Source of the DNA: Mycolicibacterium moriokaense
GTDB lineage: Bacteria > Actinomycetota > Actinomycetes > Mycobacteriales > Mycobacteriaceae
DNA length: 64,000 nt
Reading direction: 5' to 3'
Assembly: GCF_003201655.1 (NCBI RefSeq)
Contig: NZ_QJJU01000009.1
Span: 161,090 to 225,089, forward strand
In this document: positions 20,286 to 30,204 of the stretch, in pieces
Layout of the letters: every line of letters starts with the position of its first letter
How positions within the stretch are numbered: the first letter of the stretch is position 1
Made by a program: the position numbers and the translations under genes
The notes under the pieces: generated by a model
The model's database searches: none
What the model was told of the DNA's origin: nothing
What the model saw: the letters and a program-made list of their open reading frames with translations, nothing else

Positions 20286-20984
20286 ATGCGTTCAACGTCA
20301 GACGATCGAACGGCCATCGCCCGGATCCGCGATGCCGCGATCGACCAGTGGGGTCAACACGGGTTCAACGTGGGGCTTCGGAGCATCGCCGAGGCAGCGG
20401 GAGTGTCCGCCGCGCTGGTAATCCATCACTTCGGATCCAAAGACGGCCTGCGGAAGGCGTGCGACGACTCCATCGCAGAGGAGATCCGCACCGGCAAGTC
20501 GGCGTCGATGCAGTCCACGGACCCCGCCAACTGGTTCGCCCAGATGGCCGAGATCGAGTCGTACGCCCCCTTGATGGCCTACTTGGTACGCAGCATGCAG
20601 TCGGGCAGCGAGCTGTCAAAGATCATGTGGCAGAGGATGATTGACAACGCCGAGGAGTACCTGGAAGAGGGCGTGCGCAACGGCCTGCTCAAGCCGAGCC
20701 GCGACCCGCGCGCCCGCGCCAAGTTCCTCGGGCTGACCGGCGGCGGCGGCTTCTTTCTCTTCATCCAATTGCACGACAACCCAACCGATCTGCGCGCCGT
20801 CCTGCGCGACTACGGCGAGGAGATGACGCTACCAGCCCTCGAGGTCTACTCGGAGGGGCTGATGACCGACTCGACTATGTACGACGCATTCCTCGAGGCG
20901 CGTGAAAAAGGCATCCCGTTCACCACAACTAAAGAAGGAGAAGAAAATGACGGCTCAAGCAACCGGGCCCCAGCTGCGGGCTGA
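20286..20984 (+). CDS. TetR-family repressor of the ABC efflux operon (Rv1219c-like)
   Basis: This 232-residue TetR regulator has an N-terminal helix-turn-helix ([20 protein letters not shown], residues about 35-54) followed by an all-helical ligand domain containing [15 protein letters not shown]. In M. tuberculosis the orthologue represses the adjacent Rv1218c-Rv1217c exporter. Here the ATG directly follows the operator. The 3' end overlaps the ABC ATPase start by 38 bases in another frame, so the last dozen residues are encoded over the ribosome-binding site AAGGAG of the next gene. Confidence 0.88.
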   Translation: MRSTSDDRTAIARIRDAAIDQWGQHGFNVGLRSIAEAAGVSAALVIHHFGSKDGLRKACDDSIAEEIRTGKSASMQSTDPANWFAQMAEIESYAPLMAYLVRSMQSGSELSKIMWQRMIDNAEEYLEEGVRNGLLKPSRDPRARAKFLGLTGGGGFFLFIQLHDNPTDLRAVLRDYGEEMTLPALEVYSEGLMTDSTMYDAFLEAREKGIPFTTTKEGEENDGSSNRAPAAG

Positions 20985-21888
20985 TACCACACGGTCGCAG
21001 CTTGCTGTCGAAATCCGGGGTCTGTCAAAGTCTTTCGGCCGTACCAAGGCACTCGACGGCCTCGACCTGTCCGTCGCCCCTGGTGACATCACCGGATTCC
21101 TCGGGCCGAACGGCGCTGGCAAGTCGACCACCATACGGGTGTTGCTCGGACTGCTGCGCGCCGACGGGGGCAACGTCCGGCTGCTCGGCGGCGATCCCTG
21201 GCGCGATGCGGTCGCGTTGCATCGGCGAATCGCGTACGTGCCCGGCGATGTGACGTTGTGGCCCAACCTGACCGGCCTTCAAGCCATCGACTTCCTGGCC
21301 CGCCTTCGTGGCAACGGAGTCGACACCCGACGCCGCGACCAGCTGATCGAACGGTTCGAGCTCGACCCGCATAAGAAGCCGCGCACCTATTCGAAGGGCA
21401 ATCGGCAGAAGGTGGCCATCGTCGCTGCGTTCTCCACCAACGCCGAACTTTACATCCTCGACGAGCCAACCTCGGGCCTGGACCCGTTGATGGAGAAGGC
21501 GTTTCAGACCTGCGTCGAAGAGGTCGCCGATCGTGGTGCCGCCGTGCTGCTCTCCAGTCACATCCTCGCCGAGGTGGAGAAGCTCTGCGACAACGTCACC
21601 ATCATCCGCGCCGGACGTGCGGTGAAATCCGGCACGCTCGAGGAGCTGCGCCACCTGATGCGCACCACCATCTCGGTGCGCACCCGGGGTGACGCCCTTG
21701 CACTGCAACAGGTTCCGTACGTGCACGACTTCAGTGGCAAAGACGGGTATGCACGGTTCTCGGCGGACCGCGACGACCTGGACTTCATCATGGAGCATCT
21801 CACCGAACTCGGGATCGAGGAGCTGACCGTGACACCGGCGTCGCTTGAGGATCTGTTCCTGCGCGAATACCAGGGAGCGAACCGATGA
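20947..21888 (+). CDS. ABC exporter ATP-binding protein (Rv1218c-like)
   Basis: This 313-residue ATPase has Walker [11 protein letters not shown] near residue 52, Walker [15 protein letters not shown] and switch His LLSSHIL. The ABC signature is degenerate (YSKGNRQKV instead of LSGGQ), which is typical of this actinobacterial subgroup. The C-terminal 90 residues form the DrrA-like extension. I took the ATG at 20947 because AAGGAGAAGAAA precedes it. It partners the twelve-helix permease whose start overlaps its stop (ATGA). The tuberculosis pair exports several drug-like heterocycles. Confidence 0.9.
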   Translation: MTAQATGPQLRADTTRSQLAVEIRGLSKSFGRTKALDGLDLSVAPGDITGFLGPNGAGKSTTIRVLLGLLRADGGNVRLLGGDPWRDAVALHRRIAYVPGDVTLWPNLTGLQAIDFLARLRGNGVDTRRRDQLIERFELDPHKKPRTYSKGNRQKVAIVAAFSTNAELYILDEPTSGLDPLMEKAFQTCVEEVADRGAAVLLSSHILAEVEKLCDNVTIIRAGRAVKSGTLEELRHLMRTTISVRTRGDALALQQVPYVHDFSGKDGYARFSADRDDLDFIMEHLTELGIEELTVTPASLEDLFLREYQGANR

Positions 21889-23507
21889 CTACCGCTATTG
21901 CCGCACCGCAGGCGGGGCGGCACGAGGCAACCCAACCTGGATCACCGTTCACCGGTGCGCCCAGCCTGCTGCGGCTCGCGCTGCGCCGCGACAGGGTCCG
22001 GTTGTCCGTGTGGATCGCGATCCTGACGCTGATGATGGTGTACGCCCCGAACGCGGTCAAACTGGCCTACCCCGAAGAGGCGCAACGGCAGGCCAGGGTG
22101 AATCTGCTCAAGACTCCCGCCGGAATGATGTTGGGCGGTCCCATGTTCGGGGGCAACGAGACCGACCTGGGCGCGATGATGGCCAACGAGCTGATGCTCA
22201 CATTGATCATCGCCACGTCGATCTTGTCCATCCTCACGGTGATTCGGCACACCCGTGCCGAGGAGGAAAGCGGTGCGGCGGAATTGGTGCTGTCATCGGT
22301 CGTCGGCAGGTATGCCCGCACGTACGCCGCGCTGATCCTCGTCGGCGGCGTCAACGCCGTGCTGGCGGTGACGATGACCCTGGCGATGTCTGCGATTGGC
22401 TTCTCGATCGTCGATGCCGCGGCGATGTGTCTCGGGATCACGGGGGTGGCCATGGTGTTCGGCGCGCTGGCCGCCGTCACCGGGCAGCTGTGGCGTCAGG
22501 CGCGGACCGCGTCCGGAGCGGCGATGGCCACGCTCGCGCTGGCTGCGCTGGTGCGCGGAATCGGTGACGCCATCAACAACTCCGGAAGCGCTCTGAGCTG
22601 GTTCTCCCCCATCGCGTGGGCCCAGCAGATGCGCGCGTTCGTCGACCTACGCTGGTGGCCGTTCGCTCTGCTGGTGGCGCTCACGATCGGGCTGATGGTG
22701 CTGGCAGCCTGGCTGGAAAGTCGGCGGCAGTACGACGACGGGAACATCCCGTCCACAGGCGAGCGCCCGAACGCGCGCCCCATCACGGGCGTGTTCGGCC
22801 TGCACCTGACGCTGCAGCGGGGCCAGACCATCGGATGGACCGTCGGACTGTTCCTGGGCGGCTTGGCATTTGGCTCGATGACCAAGGCGCTGCTGGACGC
22901 GGCGAAGGACAACCCACTGCTTGCACGAGTGCTGACGGCGCAGGGCAACGACGGTGTCTACACGACGATGACCCAGTTCCTCGCGGCCGCGGCCACCGCC
23001 TACGTCGTCGGGGCCGTGCTTCGGGTGTACTCCGACGAGCAATCAGGGCTTGGCGAGGCGGTGCTGGCCCGTGCGGTGTCGCGCTGGCGTTGGCTGCTCA
23101 CCGCGGTGGCTTCGGCGTTGGTGGGTTCGACGGTGCTGATGTTCTTCGCCGGGCTGGGTAACGGGCTTGGTGCAGGCATCACGCTCGGCGAACCGCACAT
23201 CATCGCGCGGCTGACGCTGGCCGGACTGGCATACGTTCCTGCGATGGCGGTGCTGGCGGGCTTCGCTGCTCTCGCTGTCGCCGTGAAACATGTGTGGATC
23301 GGTTGGCTCGCAGTGATATTCGTCGTGACATCGCTGTACTTGGGCGCACTGTTGCGGTTACCGCGCTGGCTGATCGACCTGTCGCCGGTCGGCCGAACCA
23401 CGGCACCGTCGCACTATCCGTTCGTCACGTTGACGGTGATGGTCGTCGTCGCCGCGGCAGTGGCACTACTCGCCGGCGGGATCTACCGCCGCCGCGACGC
23501 AGCCTAG
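21885..23507 (+). CDS. ABC exporter permease (Rv1217c-like)
   Basis: This 540-residue membrane protein of the tetronasin/DrrB-type exporter class has about twelve predicted helices in two homologous halves. The first half contains [20 protein letters not shown] and the second starts near residue 295 at [20 protein letters not shown]. Between the halves lies a charged loop of roughly 25 residues. It forms the membrane part of the exporter with the preceding ATPase. Being a fused double permease explains why only one permease gene is present. Thirteen bases separate it from the first methyltransferase-like gene. Confidence 0.9.
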   Translation: MTTAIAAPQAGRHEATQPGSPFTGAPSLLRLALRRDRVRLSVWIAILTLMMVYAPNAVKLAYPEEAQRQARVNLLKTPAGMMLGGPMFGGNETDLGAMMANELMLTLIIATSILSILTVIRHTRAEEESGAAELVLSSVVGRYARTYAALILVGGVNAVLAVTMTLAMSAIGFSIVDAAAMCLGITGVAMVFGALAAVTGQLWRQARTASGAAMATLALAALVRGIGDAINNSGSALSWFSPIAWAQQMRAFVDLRWWPFALLVALTIGLMVLAAWLESRRQYDDGNIPSTGERPNARPITGVFGLHLTLQRGQTIGWTVGLFLGGLAFGSMTKALLDAAKDNPLLARVLTAQGNDGVYTTMTQFLAAAATAYVVGAVLRVYSDEQSGLGEAVLARAVSRWRWLLTAVASALVGSTVLMFFAGLGNGLGAGITLGEPHIIARLTLAGLAYVPAMAVLAGFAALAVAVKHVWIGWLAVIFVVTSLYLGALLRLPRWLIDLSPVGRTTAPSHYPFVTLTVMVVVAAAVALLAGGIYRRRDAA

Positions 23508-23519
23508 GAGAAAGGAATC

Positions 23520-24194
23520 ATGAAGACCGCGATTCAAGCAACAACGTCAACCATCATCGGCCTCGGCCTGTTTCTGCTGCTGGTGTTCCTGCCCGCCGGG
23601 ACGTTCGACTACTGGCGGGGCTGGGCGTTCATCGCGGTGTTCGCGGCGGCCACGCTGATCCCCAGCGTGTACCTGGCCGCGACGAATCCGGCTGCCCTCC
23701 AACGACGTATGCAGGCCGGACCCGCCGCAGAGACCCGGCCGTTGCAGAAAGCCATCATCACGTTCGCGTTTCTCTCGATGGGAGCGATGATCGTGGTGAG
23801 TGTGTTGGATTACCGCTTCGGCTGGTCGTCGGTGCCCGCGGCGGTCTCGGTGGTCGGCGACGTACTGGTCGGCGCGGGACTACTCATCGCGATGATCACG
23901 ACGATCCAAAACGGCTATGCAGCCGCGAACGTCAAGGTCGAGTCCGAACAGACTGTGGTGTCCACAGGCGTGTACTCCCTTGTCCGCCACCCGATGTACT
24001 TCGGCAATATCGTGATGATGATCGGCGGGCCGCTGGCCCTCGGGTCGTATTGGGCTCTGCTGTTCGTCATCCCAGGCTTGGCTGTGCTCGCCACACGCAT
24101 CCTCGACGAGGAGAAGCTGCTATCGCTGGAGCTCACCGGCTACGCCGACTACATCCAGCGAGTCCATTACCGGCTGGTGCCCTACGTCTGGTGA
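23520..24194 (+). CDS. isoprenylcysteine carboxyl methyltransferase-like protein, copy 1
   Basis: This 224-residue membrane protein has five or so helices and the C-terminal motif of the ICMT/phospholipid methyltransferase family: GVYSLVRHPMYFGNI near residue 155 (SAM site), then EEKLLSLELTGYADYIQRV near residue 200. The ATG follows AGGAGAAAGGAATC. It is the fourth gene of the TetR-exporter transcript. Mycobacteria do not carry prenylated CaaX proteins, so the methyl acceptor is probably a lipid or the exporter's own substrate; that is inference. It corresponds by position to Rv1216c. Confidence 0.85.
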   Translation: MKTAIQATTSTIIGLGLFLLLVFLPAGTFDYWRGWAFIAVFAAATLIPSVYLAATNPAALQRRMQAGPAAETRPLQKAIITFAFLSMGAMIVVSVLDYRFGWSSVPAAVSVVGDVLVGAGLLIAMITTIQNGYAAANVKVESEQTVVSTGVYSLVRHPMYFGNIVMMIGGPLALGSYWALLFVIPGLAVLATRILDEEKLLSLELTGYADYIQRVHYRLVPYVW

Positions 24195-24206
24195 AAGAGG
24201 AACATT

Positions 24207-24881
24207 GTGAAGCGTTGGATTCAACCCATCGTGGCCAGCCTGTCCGGACTGGTTTTCTTCGGTGCCGTCCTGTTCGGTCCGGCGGGCACGTTCGACTATT
24301 GGCAGGCATGGGTTTTCATCGCGGTCTACGCAGTGATGTCAACGGGCCCCACGGTGTACTGGGGGCTGCGCAAGCCCGAGGTGCTGCGGCGTCGCATGCG
24401 GTCGGGGCCGATCGCCGAGACCAGGCCGGCGCAGAAGGTGGCGACGGTCGGCATCGTCACGACCGTGGTCGCGGTATGCATCGTCAGCGCCCTGGATCAC
24501 CGGTTCGGGTGGTCGCATGTGCCGATACCGATGGTGGTGGTGGGCAACATCCTCGTCGCGGCTGGGCTCGGCATGGCACTCATGGTCGTCAACCAGAACG
24601 AGTACGCCGCCGCGACCATCACCGTAGAGGCGCAGCAGCCGGTGATCTCGACGGGGCTCTATGGCGTTGTCCGCCATCCCATGTATGCGTTCGCGTCTCT
24701 GATGATCGTGGGTATGCCCCTGGCTCTCGACTCCTATTGGGGCCTGGTCACTCTCGTGCCTGCCGTGGCGGTGTTTGCATTTCGGATCATCGATGAAGAG
24801 AAGTTGCTGCGGCAGGAGCTCACCGGATACGGCGAGTACACGCACAAGGTGCGCTACCGGTTGGTGCCCGGCGTCTGGTGA
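24207..24881 (+). CDS. isoprenylcysteine carboxyl methyltransferase-like protein, copy 2
   Basis: This second protein is of identical length (224 residues) and clearly homologous to copy 1 along its entire length: PAGTFDYW, RFGW, VRHPMY, EEKLL, ELTGY and YRLVP are shared in register. By eye about half of the positions are identical. It starts at GTG 24207, preceded by GAAAGAGGAACATT. Both copies keep the RHPMY and EEKLL residues, so both should be active enzymes. The tandem arrangement within an exporter operon suggests different methylation specificities or positions. Confidence 0.85.
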   Translation: MKRWIQPIVASLSGLVFFGAVLFGPAGTFDYWQAWVFIAVYAVMSTGPTVYWGLRKPEVLRRRMRSGPIAETRPAQKVATVGIVTTVVAVCIVSALDHRFGWSHVPIPMVVVGNILVAAGLGMALMVVNQNEYAAATITVEAQQPVISTGLYGVVRHPMYAFASLMIVGMPLALDSYWGLVTLVPAVAVFAFRIIDEEKLLRQELTGYGEYTHKVRYRLVPGVW

Positions 24882-25255
24882 CGGCGGGCCGACCGCCACA
24901 CGACGAGGAACACCGCGACCACCGCGAACCGCAACACCGTGTTCGAGATCATCGTCGCGTTCGGTTCCGTCAATGCCATGTAGACGATGTCGAGGATCCC
25001 GCTCGTCAGGTGCAGCACCACCAACGTCGTCACGATGAGGCGCAGGGCCGCCCAATCGGTGATGCGGATGGCGCCGAACGACAGCACCGCCACGGCGAGT
25101 TCCGCGGCAGCGACGAGATAGACCAGCAGATAGTCGGGTCGCGCTACCGTGATGCCCACCGCCGAGGGGATCGCGGTGGGAAACGCGGTCAACACGACCG
25201 CGCCGGCAAGGGTGATCAGTCCGTGGACGAAGAAAACCGCTCGCAGTGCCCTCAT
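24854..25255 (-). CDS. small four-helix membrane protein of unknown function
   Basis: This 133-residue hydrophobic protein has about four helices (AVFFVHGLITLAGAVVLTAF, LLVYLVAAAELAVAVLSFG, LIVTTLVVLHLTSGILDIV, LRFAVVAVFLVVW). I chose the ATG at 25255 because GGAGGG lies at correct spacing; the ATG at 25273 would itself contain that site. Its last 28 bases overlap the end of the second methyltransferase gene on the opposite strand. It is divergent from the ECF sigma factor, 88 bases apart, and is a candidate target or partner of it. Confidence 0.7.
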   Translation of the reverse strand: MRALRAVFFVHGLITLAGAVVLTAFPTAIPSAVGITVARPDYLLVYLVAAAELAVAVLSFGAIRITDWAALRLIVTTLVVLHLTSGILDIVYMALTEPNATMISNTVLRFAVVAVFLVVWRSARRHQTPGTNR

Positions 25256-25343
25256 GTCATTCCCTCCTGTCATGCCAACGGGCTGCCATCCGTCATAGAG
25301 ATGACGACTCGGAAGGGCGGATTATGACGATAGGAGGTGCGAC

Positions 25344-26195
25344 GTGCACGGCGAAGCATTTGAGGAGAACCGGCCGCATCTGCGGGCGGTCGCCTACCGC
25401 ATGCTGGGTTCGCTGACCGAGGCCGACGACGCCGTCCAGGAAGCGTGGTTGCGGTTGGACCGCGCGGACGTCGGCGACCTCCGCAATCCGCGCGGCTGGT
25501 TGACGACGGTCGTTGCCCGCATCTGCCTGGACATGCTGCGGGCGCGCAGCGCACGGCCCGAGGAGCCGCTCGACGAGGCGAAAACGATCCCCGCACTCGA
25601 TGCGGTCGACCCGGAACAGGAAGCGGTGCTTGCCGATTCCATCGGCGTTGCGCTGCTCGTCATCCTCCAGACGCTGTCGCCTGCCGAACGGCTCGCGTTC
25701 GTACTGCACGACATGTTCGACCTGCCGTTCGCCGAGATCGCGCCGATCGTGGGCCGCTCGGAGAACACCGCCGCGCAACTCGCCTCGCGGGCACGACGCC
25801 GTGTGCGGGGCAAGACTCCCAACCCTGCAGCAGATTTCGCGCGCCAACGCCTGCTCGTCGAGGCGTTCCTCGCCGCGGCCCGCGACGGTGACTTTGATGG
25901 GCTGCTGACGCTGCTCGACAGCGACGTGGTGGCGCGGGCAGACGCCACCGCGGCGGGCACCCCGACGACGATCAGCGGCGCGCAGGCGGTGGCCGCGAGT
26001 GCGCGCGCCTTCTCGGCCAACTCACGGTTCGCCGAACCGGCATTGGTGGACGGCGCCGTCGGCATCGTCGTCGCCCCCAAGGGAAAGCTGGCGCTGGTGC
26101 TGCGCTTCAGCGTCGCAGGCGACAAGATCACCGAAATCGATATCGAGGCCGATCCGGCGCGCCTGAGCAGCCTCAGTTTGGCCCTCCTCGACTGA
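25344..26195 (+). CDS. ECF sigma factor with C-terminal SnoaL-like domain (ECF41/SigJ type)
   Basis: This 283-residue sigma factor starts at GTG after AGGAGGTGCGAC. Region 2 contains HLRAVAYRMLGSLTEADDAV and VQEAWLRLDR. Region 4 contains SPAERLAFVLHDMFDLPFAE with HTH VGRSENTAAQLASRARRRV. After about residue 165 an NTF2/SnoaL-like domain follows (RQRLLVEAFLAAARDGDFDG), as in ECF41, SigI and SigJ proteins. In such sigma factors the extra domain takes the place of a separate anti-sigma factor. No carboxymuconolactone-decarboxylase-type partner gene is adjacent; the neighbours are small membrane proteins. Confidence 0.87.
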   Translation: MHGEAFEENRPHLRAVAYRMLGSLTEADDAVQEAWLRLDRADVGDLRNPRGWLTTVVARICLDMLRARSARPEEPLDEAKTIPALDAVDPEQEAVLADSIGVALLVILQTLSPAERLAFVLHDMFDLPFAEIAPIVGRSENTAAQLASRARRRVRGKTPNPAADFARQRLLVEAFLAAARDGDFDGLLTLLDSDVVARADATAAGTPTTISGAQAVAASARAFSANSRFAEPALVDGAVGIVVAPKGKLALVLRFSVAGDKITEIDIEADPARLSSLSLALLD

Positions 26196-26203
26196 CCTGC
26201 GCT

Positions 26204-26209
26204 CATAAT
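26204..26209 (+). promoter_or_regulatory. -10 hexamer CATAAT, leaderless start
   Basis: CATAAT, one mismatch from the sigma A consensus, ends six bases before the GTG at 26216. This supports the GTG start and a leaderless message. Confidence 0.5.
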
Positions 26210-26215
26210 TCGTAT

Positions 26216-26806
26216 GTGGAACTGCTGACCGGCTTCGGGCTGGCCACCGCCGCGGGATTGAACGCCTACATCCCGCTGCTGGCGCTCGGCCTGCTTTCGC
26301 GGTTCACCGACCTGGTGACGCTGCCCCACGGCTGGGCCTGGCTGGAGAACGGCTGGGTCATGACGATCGTCGCCGCGCTGCTGGTCGTCGAGATCGTCGC
26401 CGACAAGATCCCCGCGCTCGACAGCATCAACGACGCCGTCCAGACGTTCGTGCGGCCGACGGCGGGCGGCATCGTGTTCGGGTCCGGCACGGCCGCCCAG
26501 ACGTCCGCGGTCACCGATCCCGGCGCGTTCGCGCAGTCGGGGCAGTGGATTCCTATCGCCGTCGGCGTCGTCACCGCGCTGGTGGTGTCGCTGACCAAGT
26601 CGACTGTGCGGCCCGCGGCCAATGTCGCCACCGCGGGCATGGCCGCCCCGGTGCTGTCCACCGTCGAGGACATCGCCAGCGTCGGGCTGGTCTTCCTGGC
26701 GATCCTGGTGCCGGTGCTGGTGCTGGTGGCCGTGGTCGCGCTGGTGTGGGCGGTGACGCGGATCGTGCGTCGGCGACGACGCAAGGCCGCCACTAAAAGC
26801 GGCTAG
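26216..26806 (+). CDS. DUF4126 membrane protein
   Basis: This 196-residue integral membrane protein begins [20 protein letters not shown], the conserved start of DUF4126. About four further helices and a basic C-terminal tail ([12 protein letters not shown]) follow. The GTG at 26216 is the only usable start, since an overlapping ATG two bases earlier is in a frame that stops at once. Its end overlaps the end of glgC by four bases on the opposite strand. The function of the family is unknown. Confidence 0.8.
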   Translation: MELLTGFGLATAAGLNAYIPLLALGLLSRFTDLVTLPHGWAWLENGWVMTIVAALLVVEIVADKIPALDSINDAVQTFVRPTAGGIVFGSGTAAQTSAVTDPGAFAQSGQWIPIAVGVVTALVVSLTKSTVRPAANVATAGMAAPVLSTVEDIASVGLVFLAILVPVLVLVAVVALVWAVTRIVRRRRRKAATKSG

Positions 26807-28017
26807 ATCCAGACGCCCTTACCGACTGCGACCACGCCCCCGGCGCTGATCGCAAACCTGTCGCGATCCTTCTCCAGATCCACGCCAACCATCTCGCCGG
26901 GCCCAACGACGACGTTCTTGTCAAGGATGGCGTGGCGCACGACGGCACCGCGGCCCACTCGAGTTCCCGGCATGATTACGCTGCCCTCGACGATCGCGCC
27001 GTCGTCGACCACGACGTTGGATGACAGCACCGAATTACGTACTGACGCAGCCGAAATGATGCTTCCTGCCCCGACAACGGACTCCTGTGCCGAGCCGCCG
27101 TTGACGAACTTGGCAGGCGCCAACATCTCTGACTCGCCGCGTATCGGCCAGCGCTTGTTGTAGAGGTTGAACACCGGGTGCACCGACACCAGATCCATGT
27201 GGGCGTCGTAGAACGCGTCCAGTGTCCCGACGTCGCGCCAATAGCCGTGGTCGCGTTCGGTGGCACCCGGCACCTCGTTGTTGTTGAAGTCGTAGACGGC
27301 GGCCATGCCGTCGGCGACCAGGCGCGGAATGATGTCGCCGCCCATGTCGTGATCGGAGTGGTCATCGTCGGCATCGGCACGGATCGCGTCGATCAGCACC
27401 TTCGTGGTGAAGATGTAGTTGCCCATCGATACGAACGTCTGCTCGGGGTCGTCGGGGGTGCCCGGCGGATCGGCAGGCTTCTCAACGAACTCGCGGATGC
27501 GACCGGACTCATCGGCGTCGATGCAGCCGAATGCGCTGGCCTCGGCCCGCGGCACCCGGATACCCGCGACGGTCGCCCCTGCGCCGCTCTCGATGTGGAA
27601 CTGGACCATCTGCTCGGGGTCCATGCGGTACACATGGTCGGCGCCGAACACGACGATGTAGTCGGGATCCTCGTCGTAGATCAGATTCAGCGACTGATAG
27701 ATCGCGTCGGCGGAGCCGGTGTACCAGCGCGGGCCTAGCCGCTGCTGGGCTGGCACCGGGGTGATGTACTCGCCGGCAAGCCCGGACAGCCGCCAGTTCT
27801 GCGAAATGTGTCGATCCAGCGAATGCGACTTGTATTGAGTGAGCACGCAGATTCGCAGATATCGGGCGTTGACCAAATTCGAGAGCACGAAGTCGATCAG
27901 TCGGTAGGCGCCACCGAAAGGCACCGCCGGTTTCGCGCGGTCAGCTGTCAATGGGTAGAGCCGCTTGCCCTCCCCGCCGGCCATCACAATGCCCAGCACG
28001 TGTGGCAACTCCCGCAT
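26803..28017 (-). CDS. glgC: glucose-1-phosphate adenylyltransferase GlgC
   Basis: This 404-residue nucleotidyltransferase makes ADP-glucose from glucose-1-phosphate and ATP. The N-terminal motif [20 protein letters not shown] binds nucleotide, [12 protein letters not shown] holds a metal-binding Asp, and FVEKPADPP holds the sugar-phosphate Lys. A left-handed beta-helix with hexapeptide repeats fills the last 110 residues ([15 protein letters not shown]). It is divergent from glgM. Its product feeds GlgM for maltose-1-phosphate and linear glucan synthesis. It corresponds to Rv1213. Confidence 0.96.
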   Translation of the reverse strand: MRELPHVLGIVMAGGEGKRLYPLTADRAKPAVPFGGAYRLIDFVLSNLVNARYLRICVLTQYKSHSLDRHISQNWRLSGLAGEYITPVPAQQRLGPRWYTGSADAIYQSLNLIYDEDPDYIVVFGADHVYRMDPEQMVQFHIESGAGATVAGIRVPRAEASAFGCIDADESGRIREFVEKPADPPGTPDDPEQTFVSMGNYIFTTKVLIDAIRADADDDHSDHDMGGDIIPRLVADGMAAVYDFNNNEVPGATERDHGYWRDVGTLDAFYDAHMDLVSVHPVFNLYNKRWPIRGESEMLAPAKFVNGGSAQESVVGAGSIISAASVRNSVLSSNVVVDDGAIVEGSVIMPGTRVGRGAVVRHAILDKNVVVGPGEMVGVDLEKDRDRFAISAGGVVAVGKGVWI

Positions 28018-28126
28018 GCAACAAACCTATCGGCAGGTTCAGCAGTCGGCTAGGCATTCGCACTATTGATTGCGAGGTCTCGGGCTGTCCGTCAACGCAA
28101 TTGGTGCGACGGCTCCGCTCGGCAAC

Positions 28127-28132
28127 TACGGT
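28127..28132 (+). promoter_or_regulatory. -10 hexamer TACGGT before glgM
   Basis: TACGGT ends seven bases before the ATG at 28140. A leaderless start there excludes the in-frame ATG at 28134, which would lie upstream of the transcription start. Confidence 0.45.
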
Positions 28133-28139
28133 CATGGAT

Positions 28140-29303
28140 ATGCGGGTGGCGATGATGACTCGGGAGTACCCGCCCGAGGTGTACGGCGGGGCGGGGGTCC
28201 ACGTCACCGAGCTCGTCGCGCAGCTTCGCCGTCTCTGCGAGGTCGATGTGCATTGCATGGGGGCGCCGCGTCCCGGCGTGACCGTGGCGCAGCCCGATCC
28301 GGCTCTCAAGGGCGCCAACCCGGCACTGTCGACGCTGTCGGCGGACCTCAACATGGTCAACGGGGCGTCGAACGCCACCGTCGTGCATTCACACACCTGG
28401 TACACGGGCATGGCCGGGCACCTTGCCGCGCTCCTGTACGACATTCCCCACGTACTGACCGCGCATTCGCTCGAGCCGATGCGGCCGTGGAAGGCCGAAC
28501 AACTCGGCGGTGGCTACCGGGTGTCGTCGTGGGTGGAGAAGACCGCGGTCGAGGCAGCCGACGCGGTGATAGCGGTCAGCTCGGGCATGCGCGACGACGT
28601 GCTGCGCACCTATCCGGCGCTGGATCCCAACCGTGTGCATGTGGTGCGAAACGGGATCGACACCGACGTCTGGTACCCGGTCGAGCCGCAGGCCGGCGAC
28701 TCGGTCCTCGAAGAGCTCGGCGTCGACATGACTCGACCGATCGTGGCCTTCGTCGGGCGGATCACCCGGCAGAAGGGGGTCGCGCATCTTGTGGCGGCGG
28801 CCCACCATTTCGCGCCCGAGATCCAGCTCGTGCTGTGCGCGGGCGCACCGGACACCCCGGAGATCGCGGCCGAGGTGACTTCCGCCGTCCAGCGATTGGC
28901 GCGGGCACGCACCGGTGTGTTCTGGGTTCGAGAGATGCTGCCCATCAACAGGATCCGCGAAATACTTTCAGCAGCAACCGTTTTCGTTTGTCCGTCGGTG
29001 TACGAACCGCTGGGGATCGTGAACCTGGAGGCGATGGCGTGCGCGACGGCCGTGGTGGCCTCCGACGTCGGCGGCATCCCTGAGGTGATAGCCGACGGTC
29101 AGACTGGCCTGCTGGTGCACTACAACCCCGCCGACCCGGCGCACTTCGAACTGCCGTTGGCCGCTGCGGTCAACTCGCTGATATCCGATCCCGCGAAGGC
29201 GCGTCAGTACGGCCTGGCCGGGCGGCAGCGCTGCATCCAAGAATTTTCATGGGCGCACATCGCCGAGCAGACCTTAGAGATCTATCGAAAAGTGTCTTCG
29301 TAG
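28140..29303 (+). CDS. glgM: maltose-1-phosphate synthase GlgM (glycogen synthase-like GT4)
   Basis: This 387-residue GT-B glycosyltransferase of family GT4 has the N-terminal MTREYPPEVYGGAGVHVTEL acceptor/ADP-glucose loop. GRITRQKG near residue 200 is also present, as is the C-terminal EPLGIVNLEAMACATAVVAS with the conserved E-x7-E nucleotide-sugar motif. The mycobacterial enzyme joins ADP-glucose to glucose-1-phosphate to give maltose-1-phosphate, the donor for GlgE. It was formerly annotated glgA. It corresponds to Rv1212c, is divergent from glgC and probably shares its control region. Confidence 0.94.
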   Translation: MRVAMMTREYPPEVYGGAGVHVTELVAQLRRLCEVDVHCMGAPRPGVTVAQPDPALKGANPALSTLSADLNMVNGASNATVVHSHTWYTGMAGHLAALLYDIPHVLTAHSLEPMRPWKAEQLGGGYRVSSWVEKTAVEAADAVIAVSSGMRDDVLRTYPALDPNRVHVVRNGIDTDVWYPVEPQAGDSVLEELGVDMTRPIVAFVGRITRQKGVAHLVAAAHHFAPEIQLVLCAGAPDTPEIAAEVTSAVQRLARARTGVFWVREMLPINRIREILSAATVFVCPSVYEPLGIVNLEAMACATAVVASDVGGIPEVIADGQTGLLVHYNPADPAHFELPLAAAVNSLISDPAKARQYGLAGRQRCIQEFSWAHIAEQTLEIYRKVSS

Positions 29304-29334
29304 AAGGCGGCGTGGAAACACCTCGCCGGAATCG

Positions 29335-29502
29335 CTAGCTGGTGACGCCCTTGAGCTCGTCACCGAGGGCGGCAGCTTCGTCCGGGGTGAGTTCGACGAC
29401 GAGTCGGCCGCCGCCTTCCAGTGGTACCCGCATCACGATGCCGCGCCCCTCCTTGGTTGCTTCCAACGGACCGTCGCCGGTCCGGGGCTTCATCGCCGCC
29501 AT
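29335..29502 (-). CDS. DUF3117 small conserved protein (Rv1211-like)
   Basis: A 55-residue protein starting MAAMKPRTGDGPLEATKEGR and ending DELKGVTS. It is short, but its residue pattern is strongly conserved across actinobacteria (DUF3117) and sits in the same place as Rv1211, between glgM and tag. A GGAGGGAGCAC ribosome-binding site precedes the ATG. There is no membrane segment; the central strand GIVMRVPLEGGGRLVVEL suggests a small beta-sheet protein. The function is unknown. Confidence 0.85.
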   Translation of the reverse strand: MAAMKPRTGDGPLEATKEGRGIVMRVPLEGGGRLVVELTPDEAAALGDELKGVTS

Positions 29503-29598
29503 CGAGTGCTCCCTCCAAATGAGCCGGCCCGCGTCAGCGGGCGTACAGATCTCCCCCTATTGTTCCCTATCCGCGGCGTTCGGTGTGCAAAGACCCGG

Positions 29599-30204
29599 CT
29601 AAGGCCGCCGCGACGGTGCGTCAGCGGCCAACGGAACCCAGCAGTCGGTGGTGTGGTCGTCGACCATTCCGGTGGCCTGCATCAACGCGTAGGCCGTCGT
29701 CGGTCCGACGAATCGGAAGCCGCGGCGCTTCAGTTCTTTGGCCATCGCGGTCGATTCGGGGGTCACCGCGGGAACGTCGGACAAGTTGGCGGGCCGTGGC
29801 CGAGGGGGCGGCGCGAAGGACCACAGCAACTCAGCAAGATCGACGTCGAGGTCGGCAGTGGCACGCGCGTTGGCGATGGTGGCCTCGACCTTCGCGCGGT
29901 TGCGCACGATGCCGACGTCGGCCATCAGCCGGTCGATGTCGCGTTTGGTGTAGCGGGCGACGCGGCCAATGTCGAACCCGTGGAACGCGCGGCGGAAGTT
30001 CTCTCGCTTGCGCAGGATGATCAGCCACGACAGGCCACTCTGGAACGCCTCGAGGCTGATCCGCTCGAACAGCGCAGCGGATTCCCGCAACGGCTGCCCC
30101 CACTCGGTGTCGTGGTAATCCCGGTAGAGGACGAAATCGGCTGGCGCCAAACGTGTCTGGTCGATCCAACCGCAGCGGGTTCGGCCGTCGTCTTCGACGG
30201 TCAC
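29599..30204 (-). CDS. tag: DNA-3-methyladenine glycosylase I
   Basis: This 201-residue base-excision enzyme removes 3-methyladenine from alkylated DNA. Zinc-binding family residues are present: RTRCGWIDQ near the N terminus and the C-terminal DDHTTDCWVP, contributing Cys and His ligands. The helix-hairpin-helix region includes FERISLEAFQSGLSW and GFRFVGPTTAYALMQATG. It overlaps the upstream DivIVA-like gene by four bases (ATGA). It corresponds to Rv1210. Confidence 0.95.
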   Translation of the reverse strand: MTVEDDGRTRCGWIDQTRLAPADFVLYRDYHDTEWGQPLRESAALFERISLEAFQSGLSWLIILRKRENFRRAFHGFDIGRVARYTKRDIDRLMADVGIVRNRAKVEATIANARATADLDVDLAELLWSFAPPPRPRPANLSDVPAVTPESTAMAKELKRRGFRFVGPTTAYALMQATGMVDDHTTDCWVPLAADAPSRRP

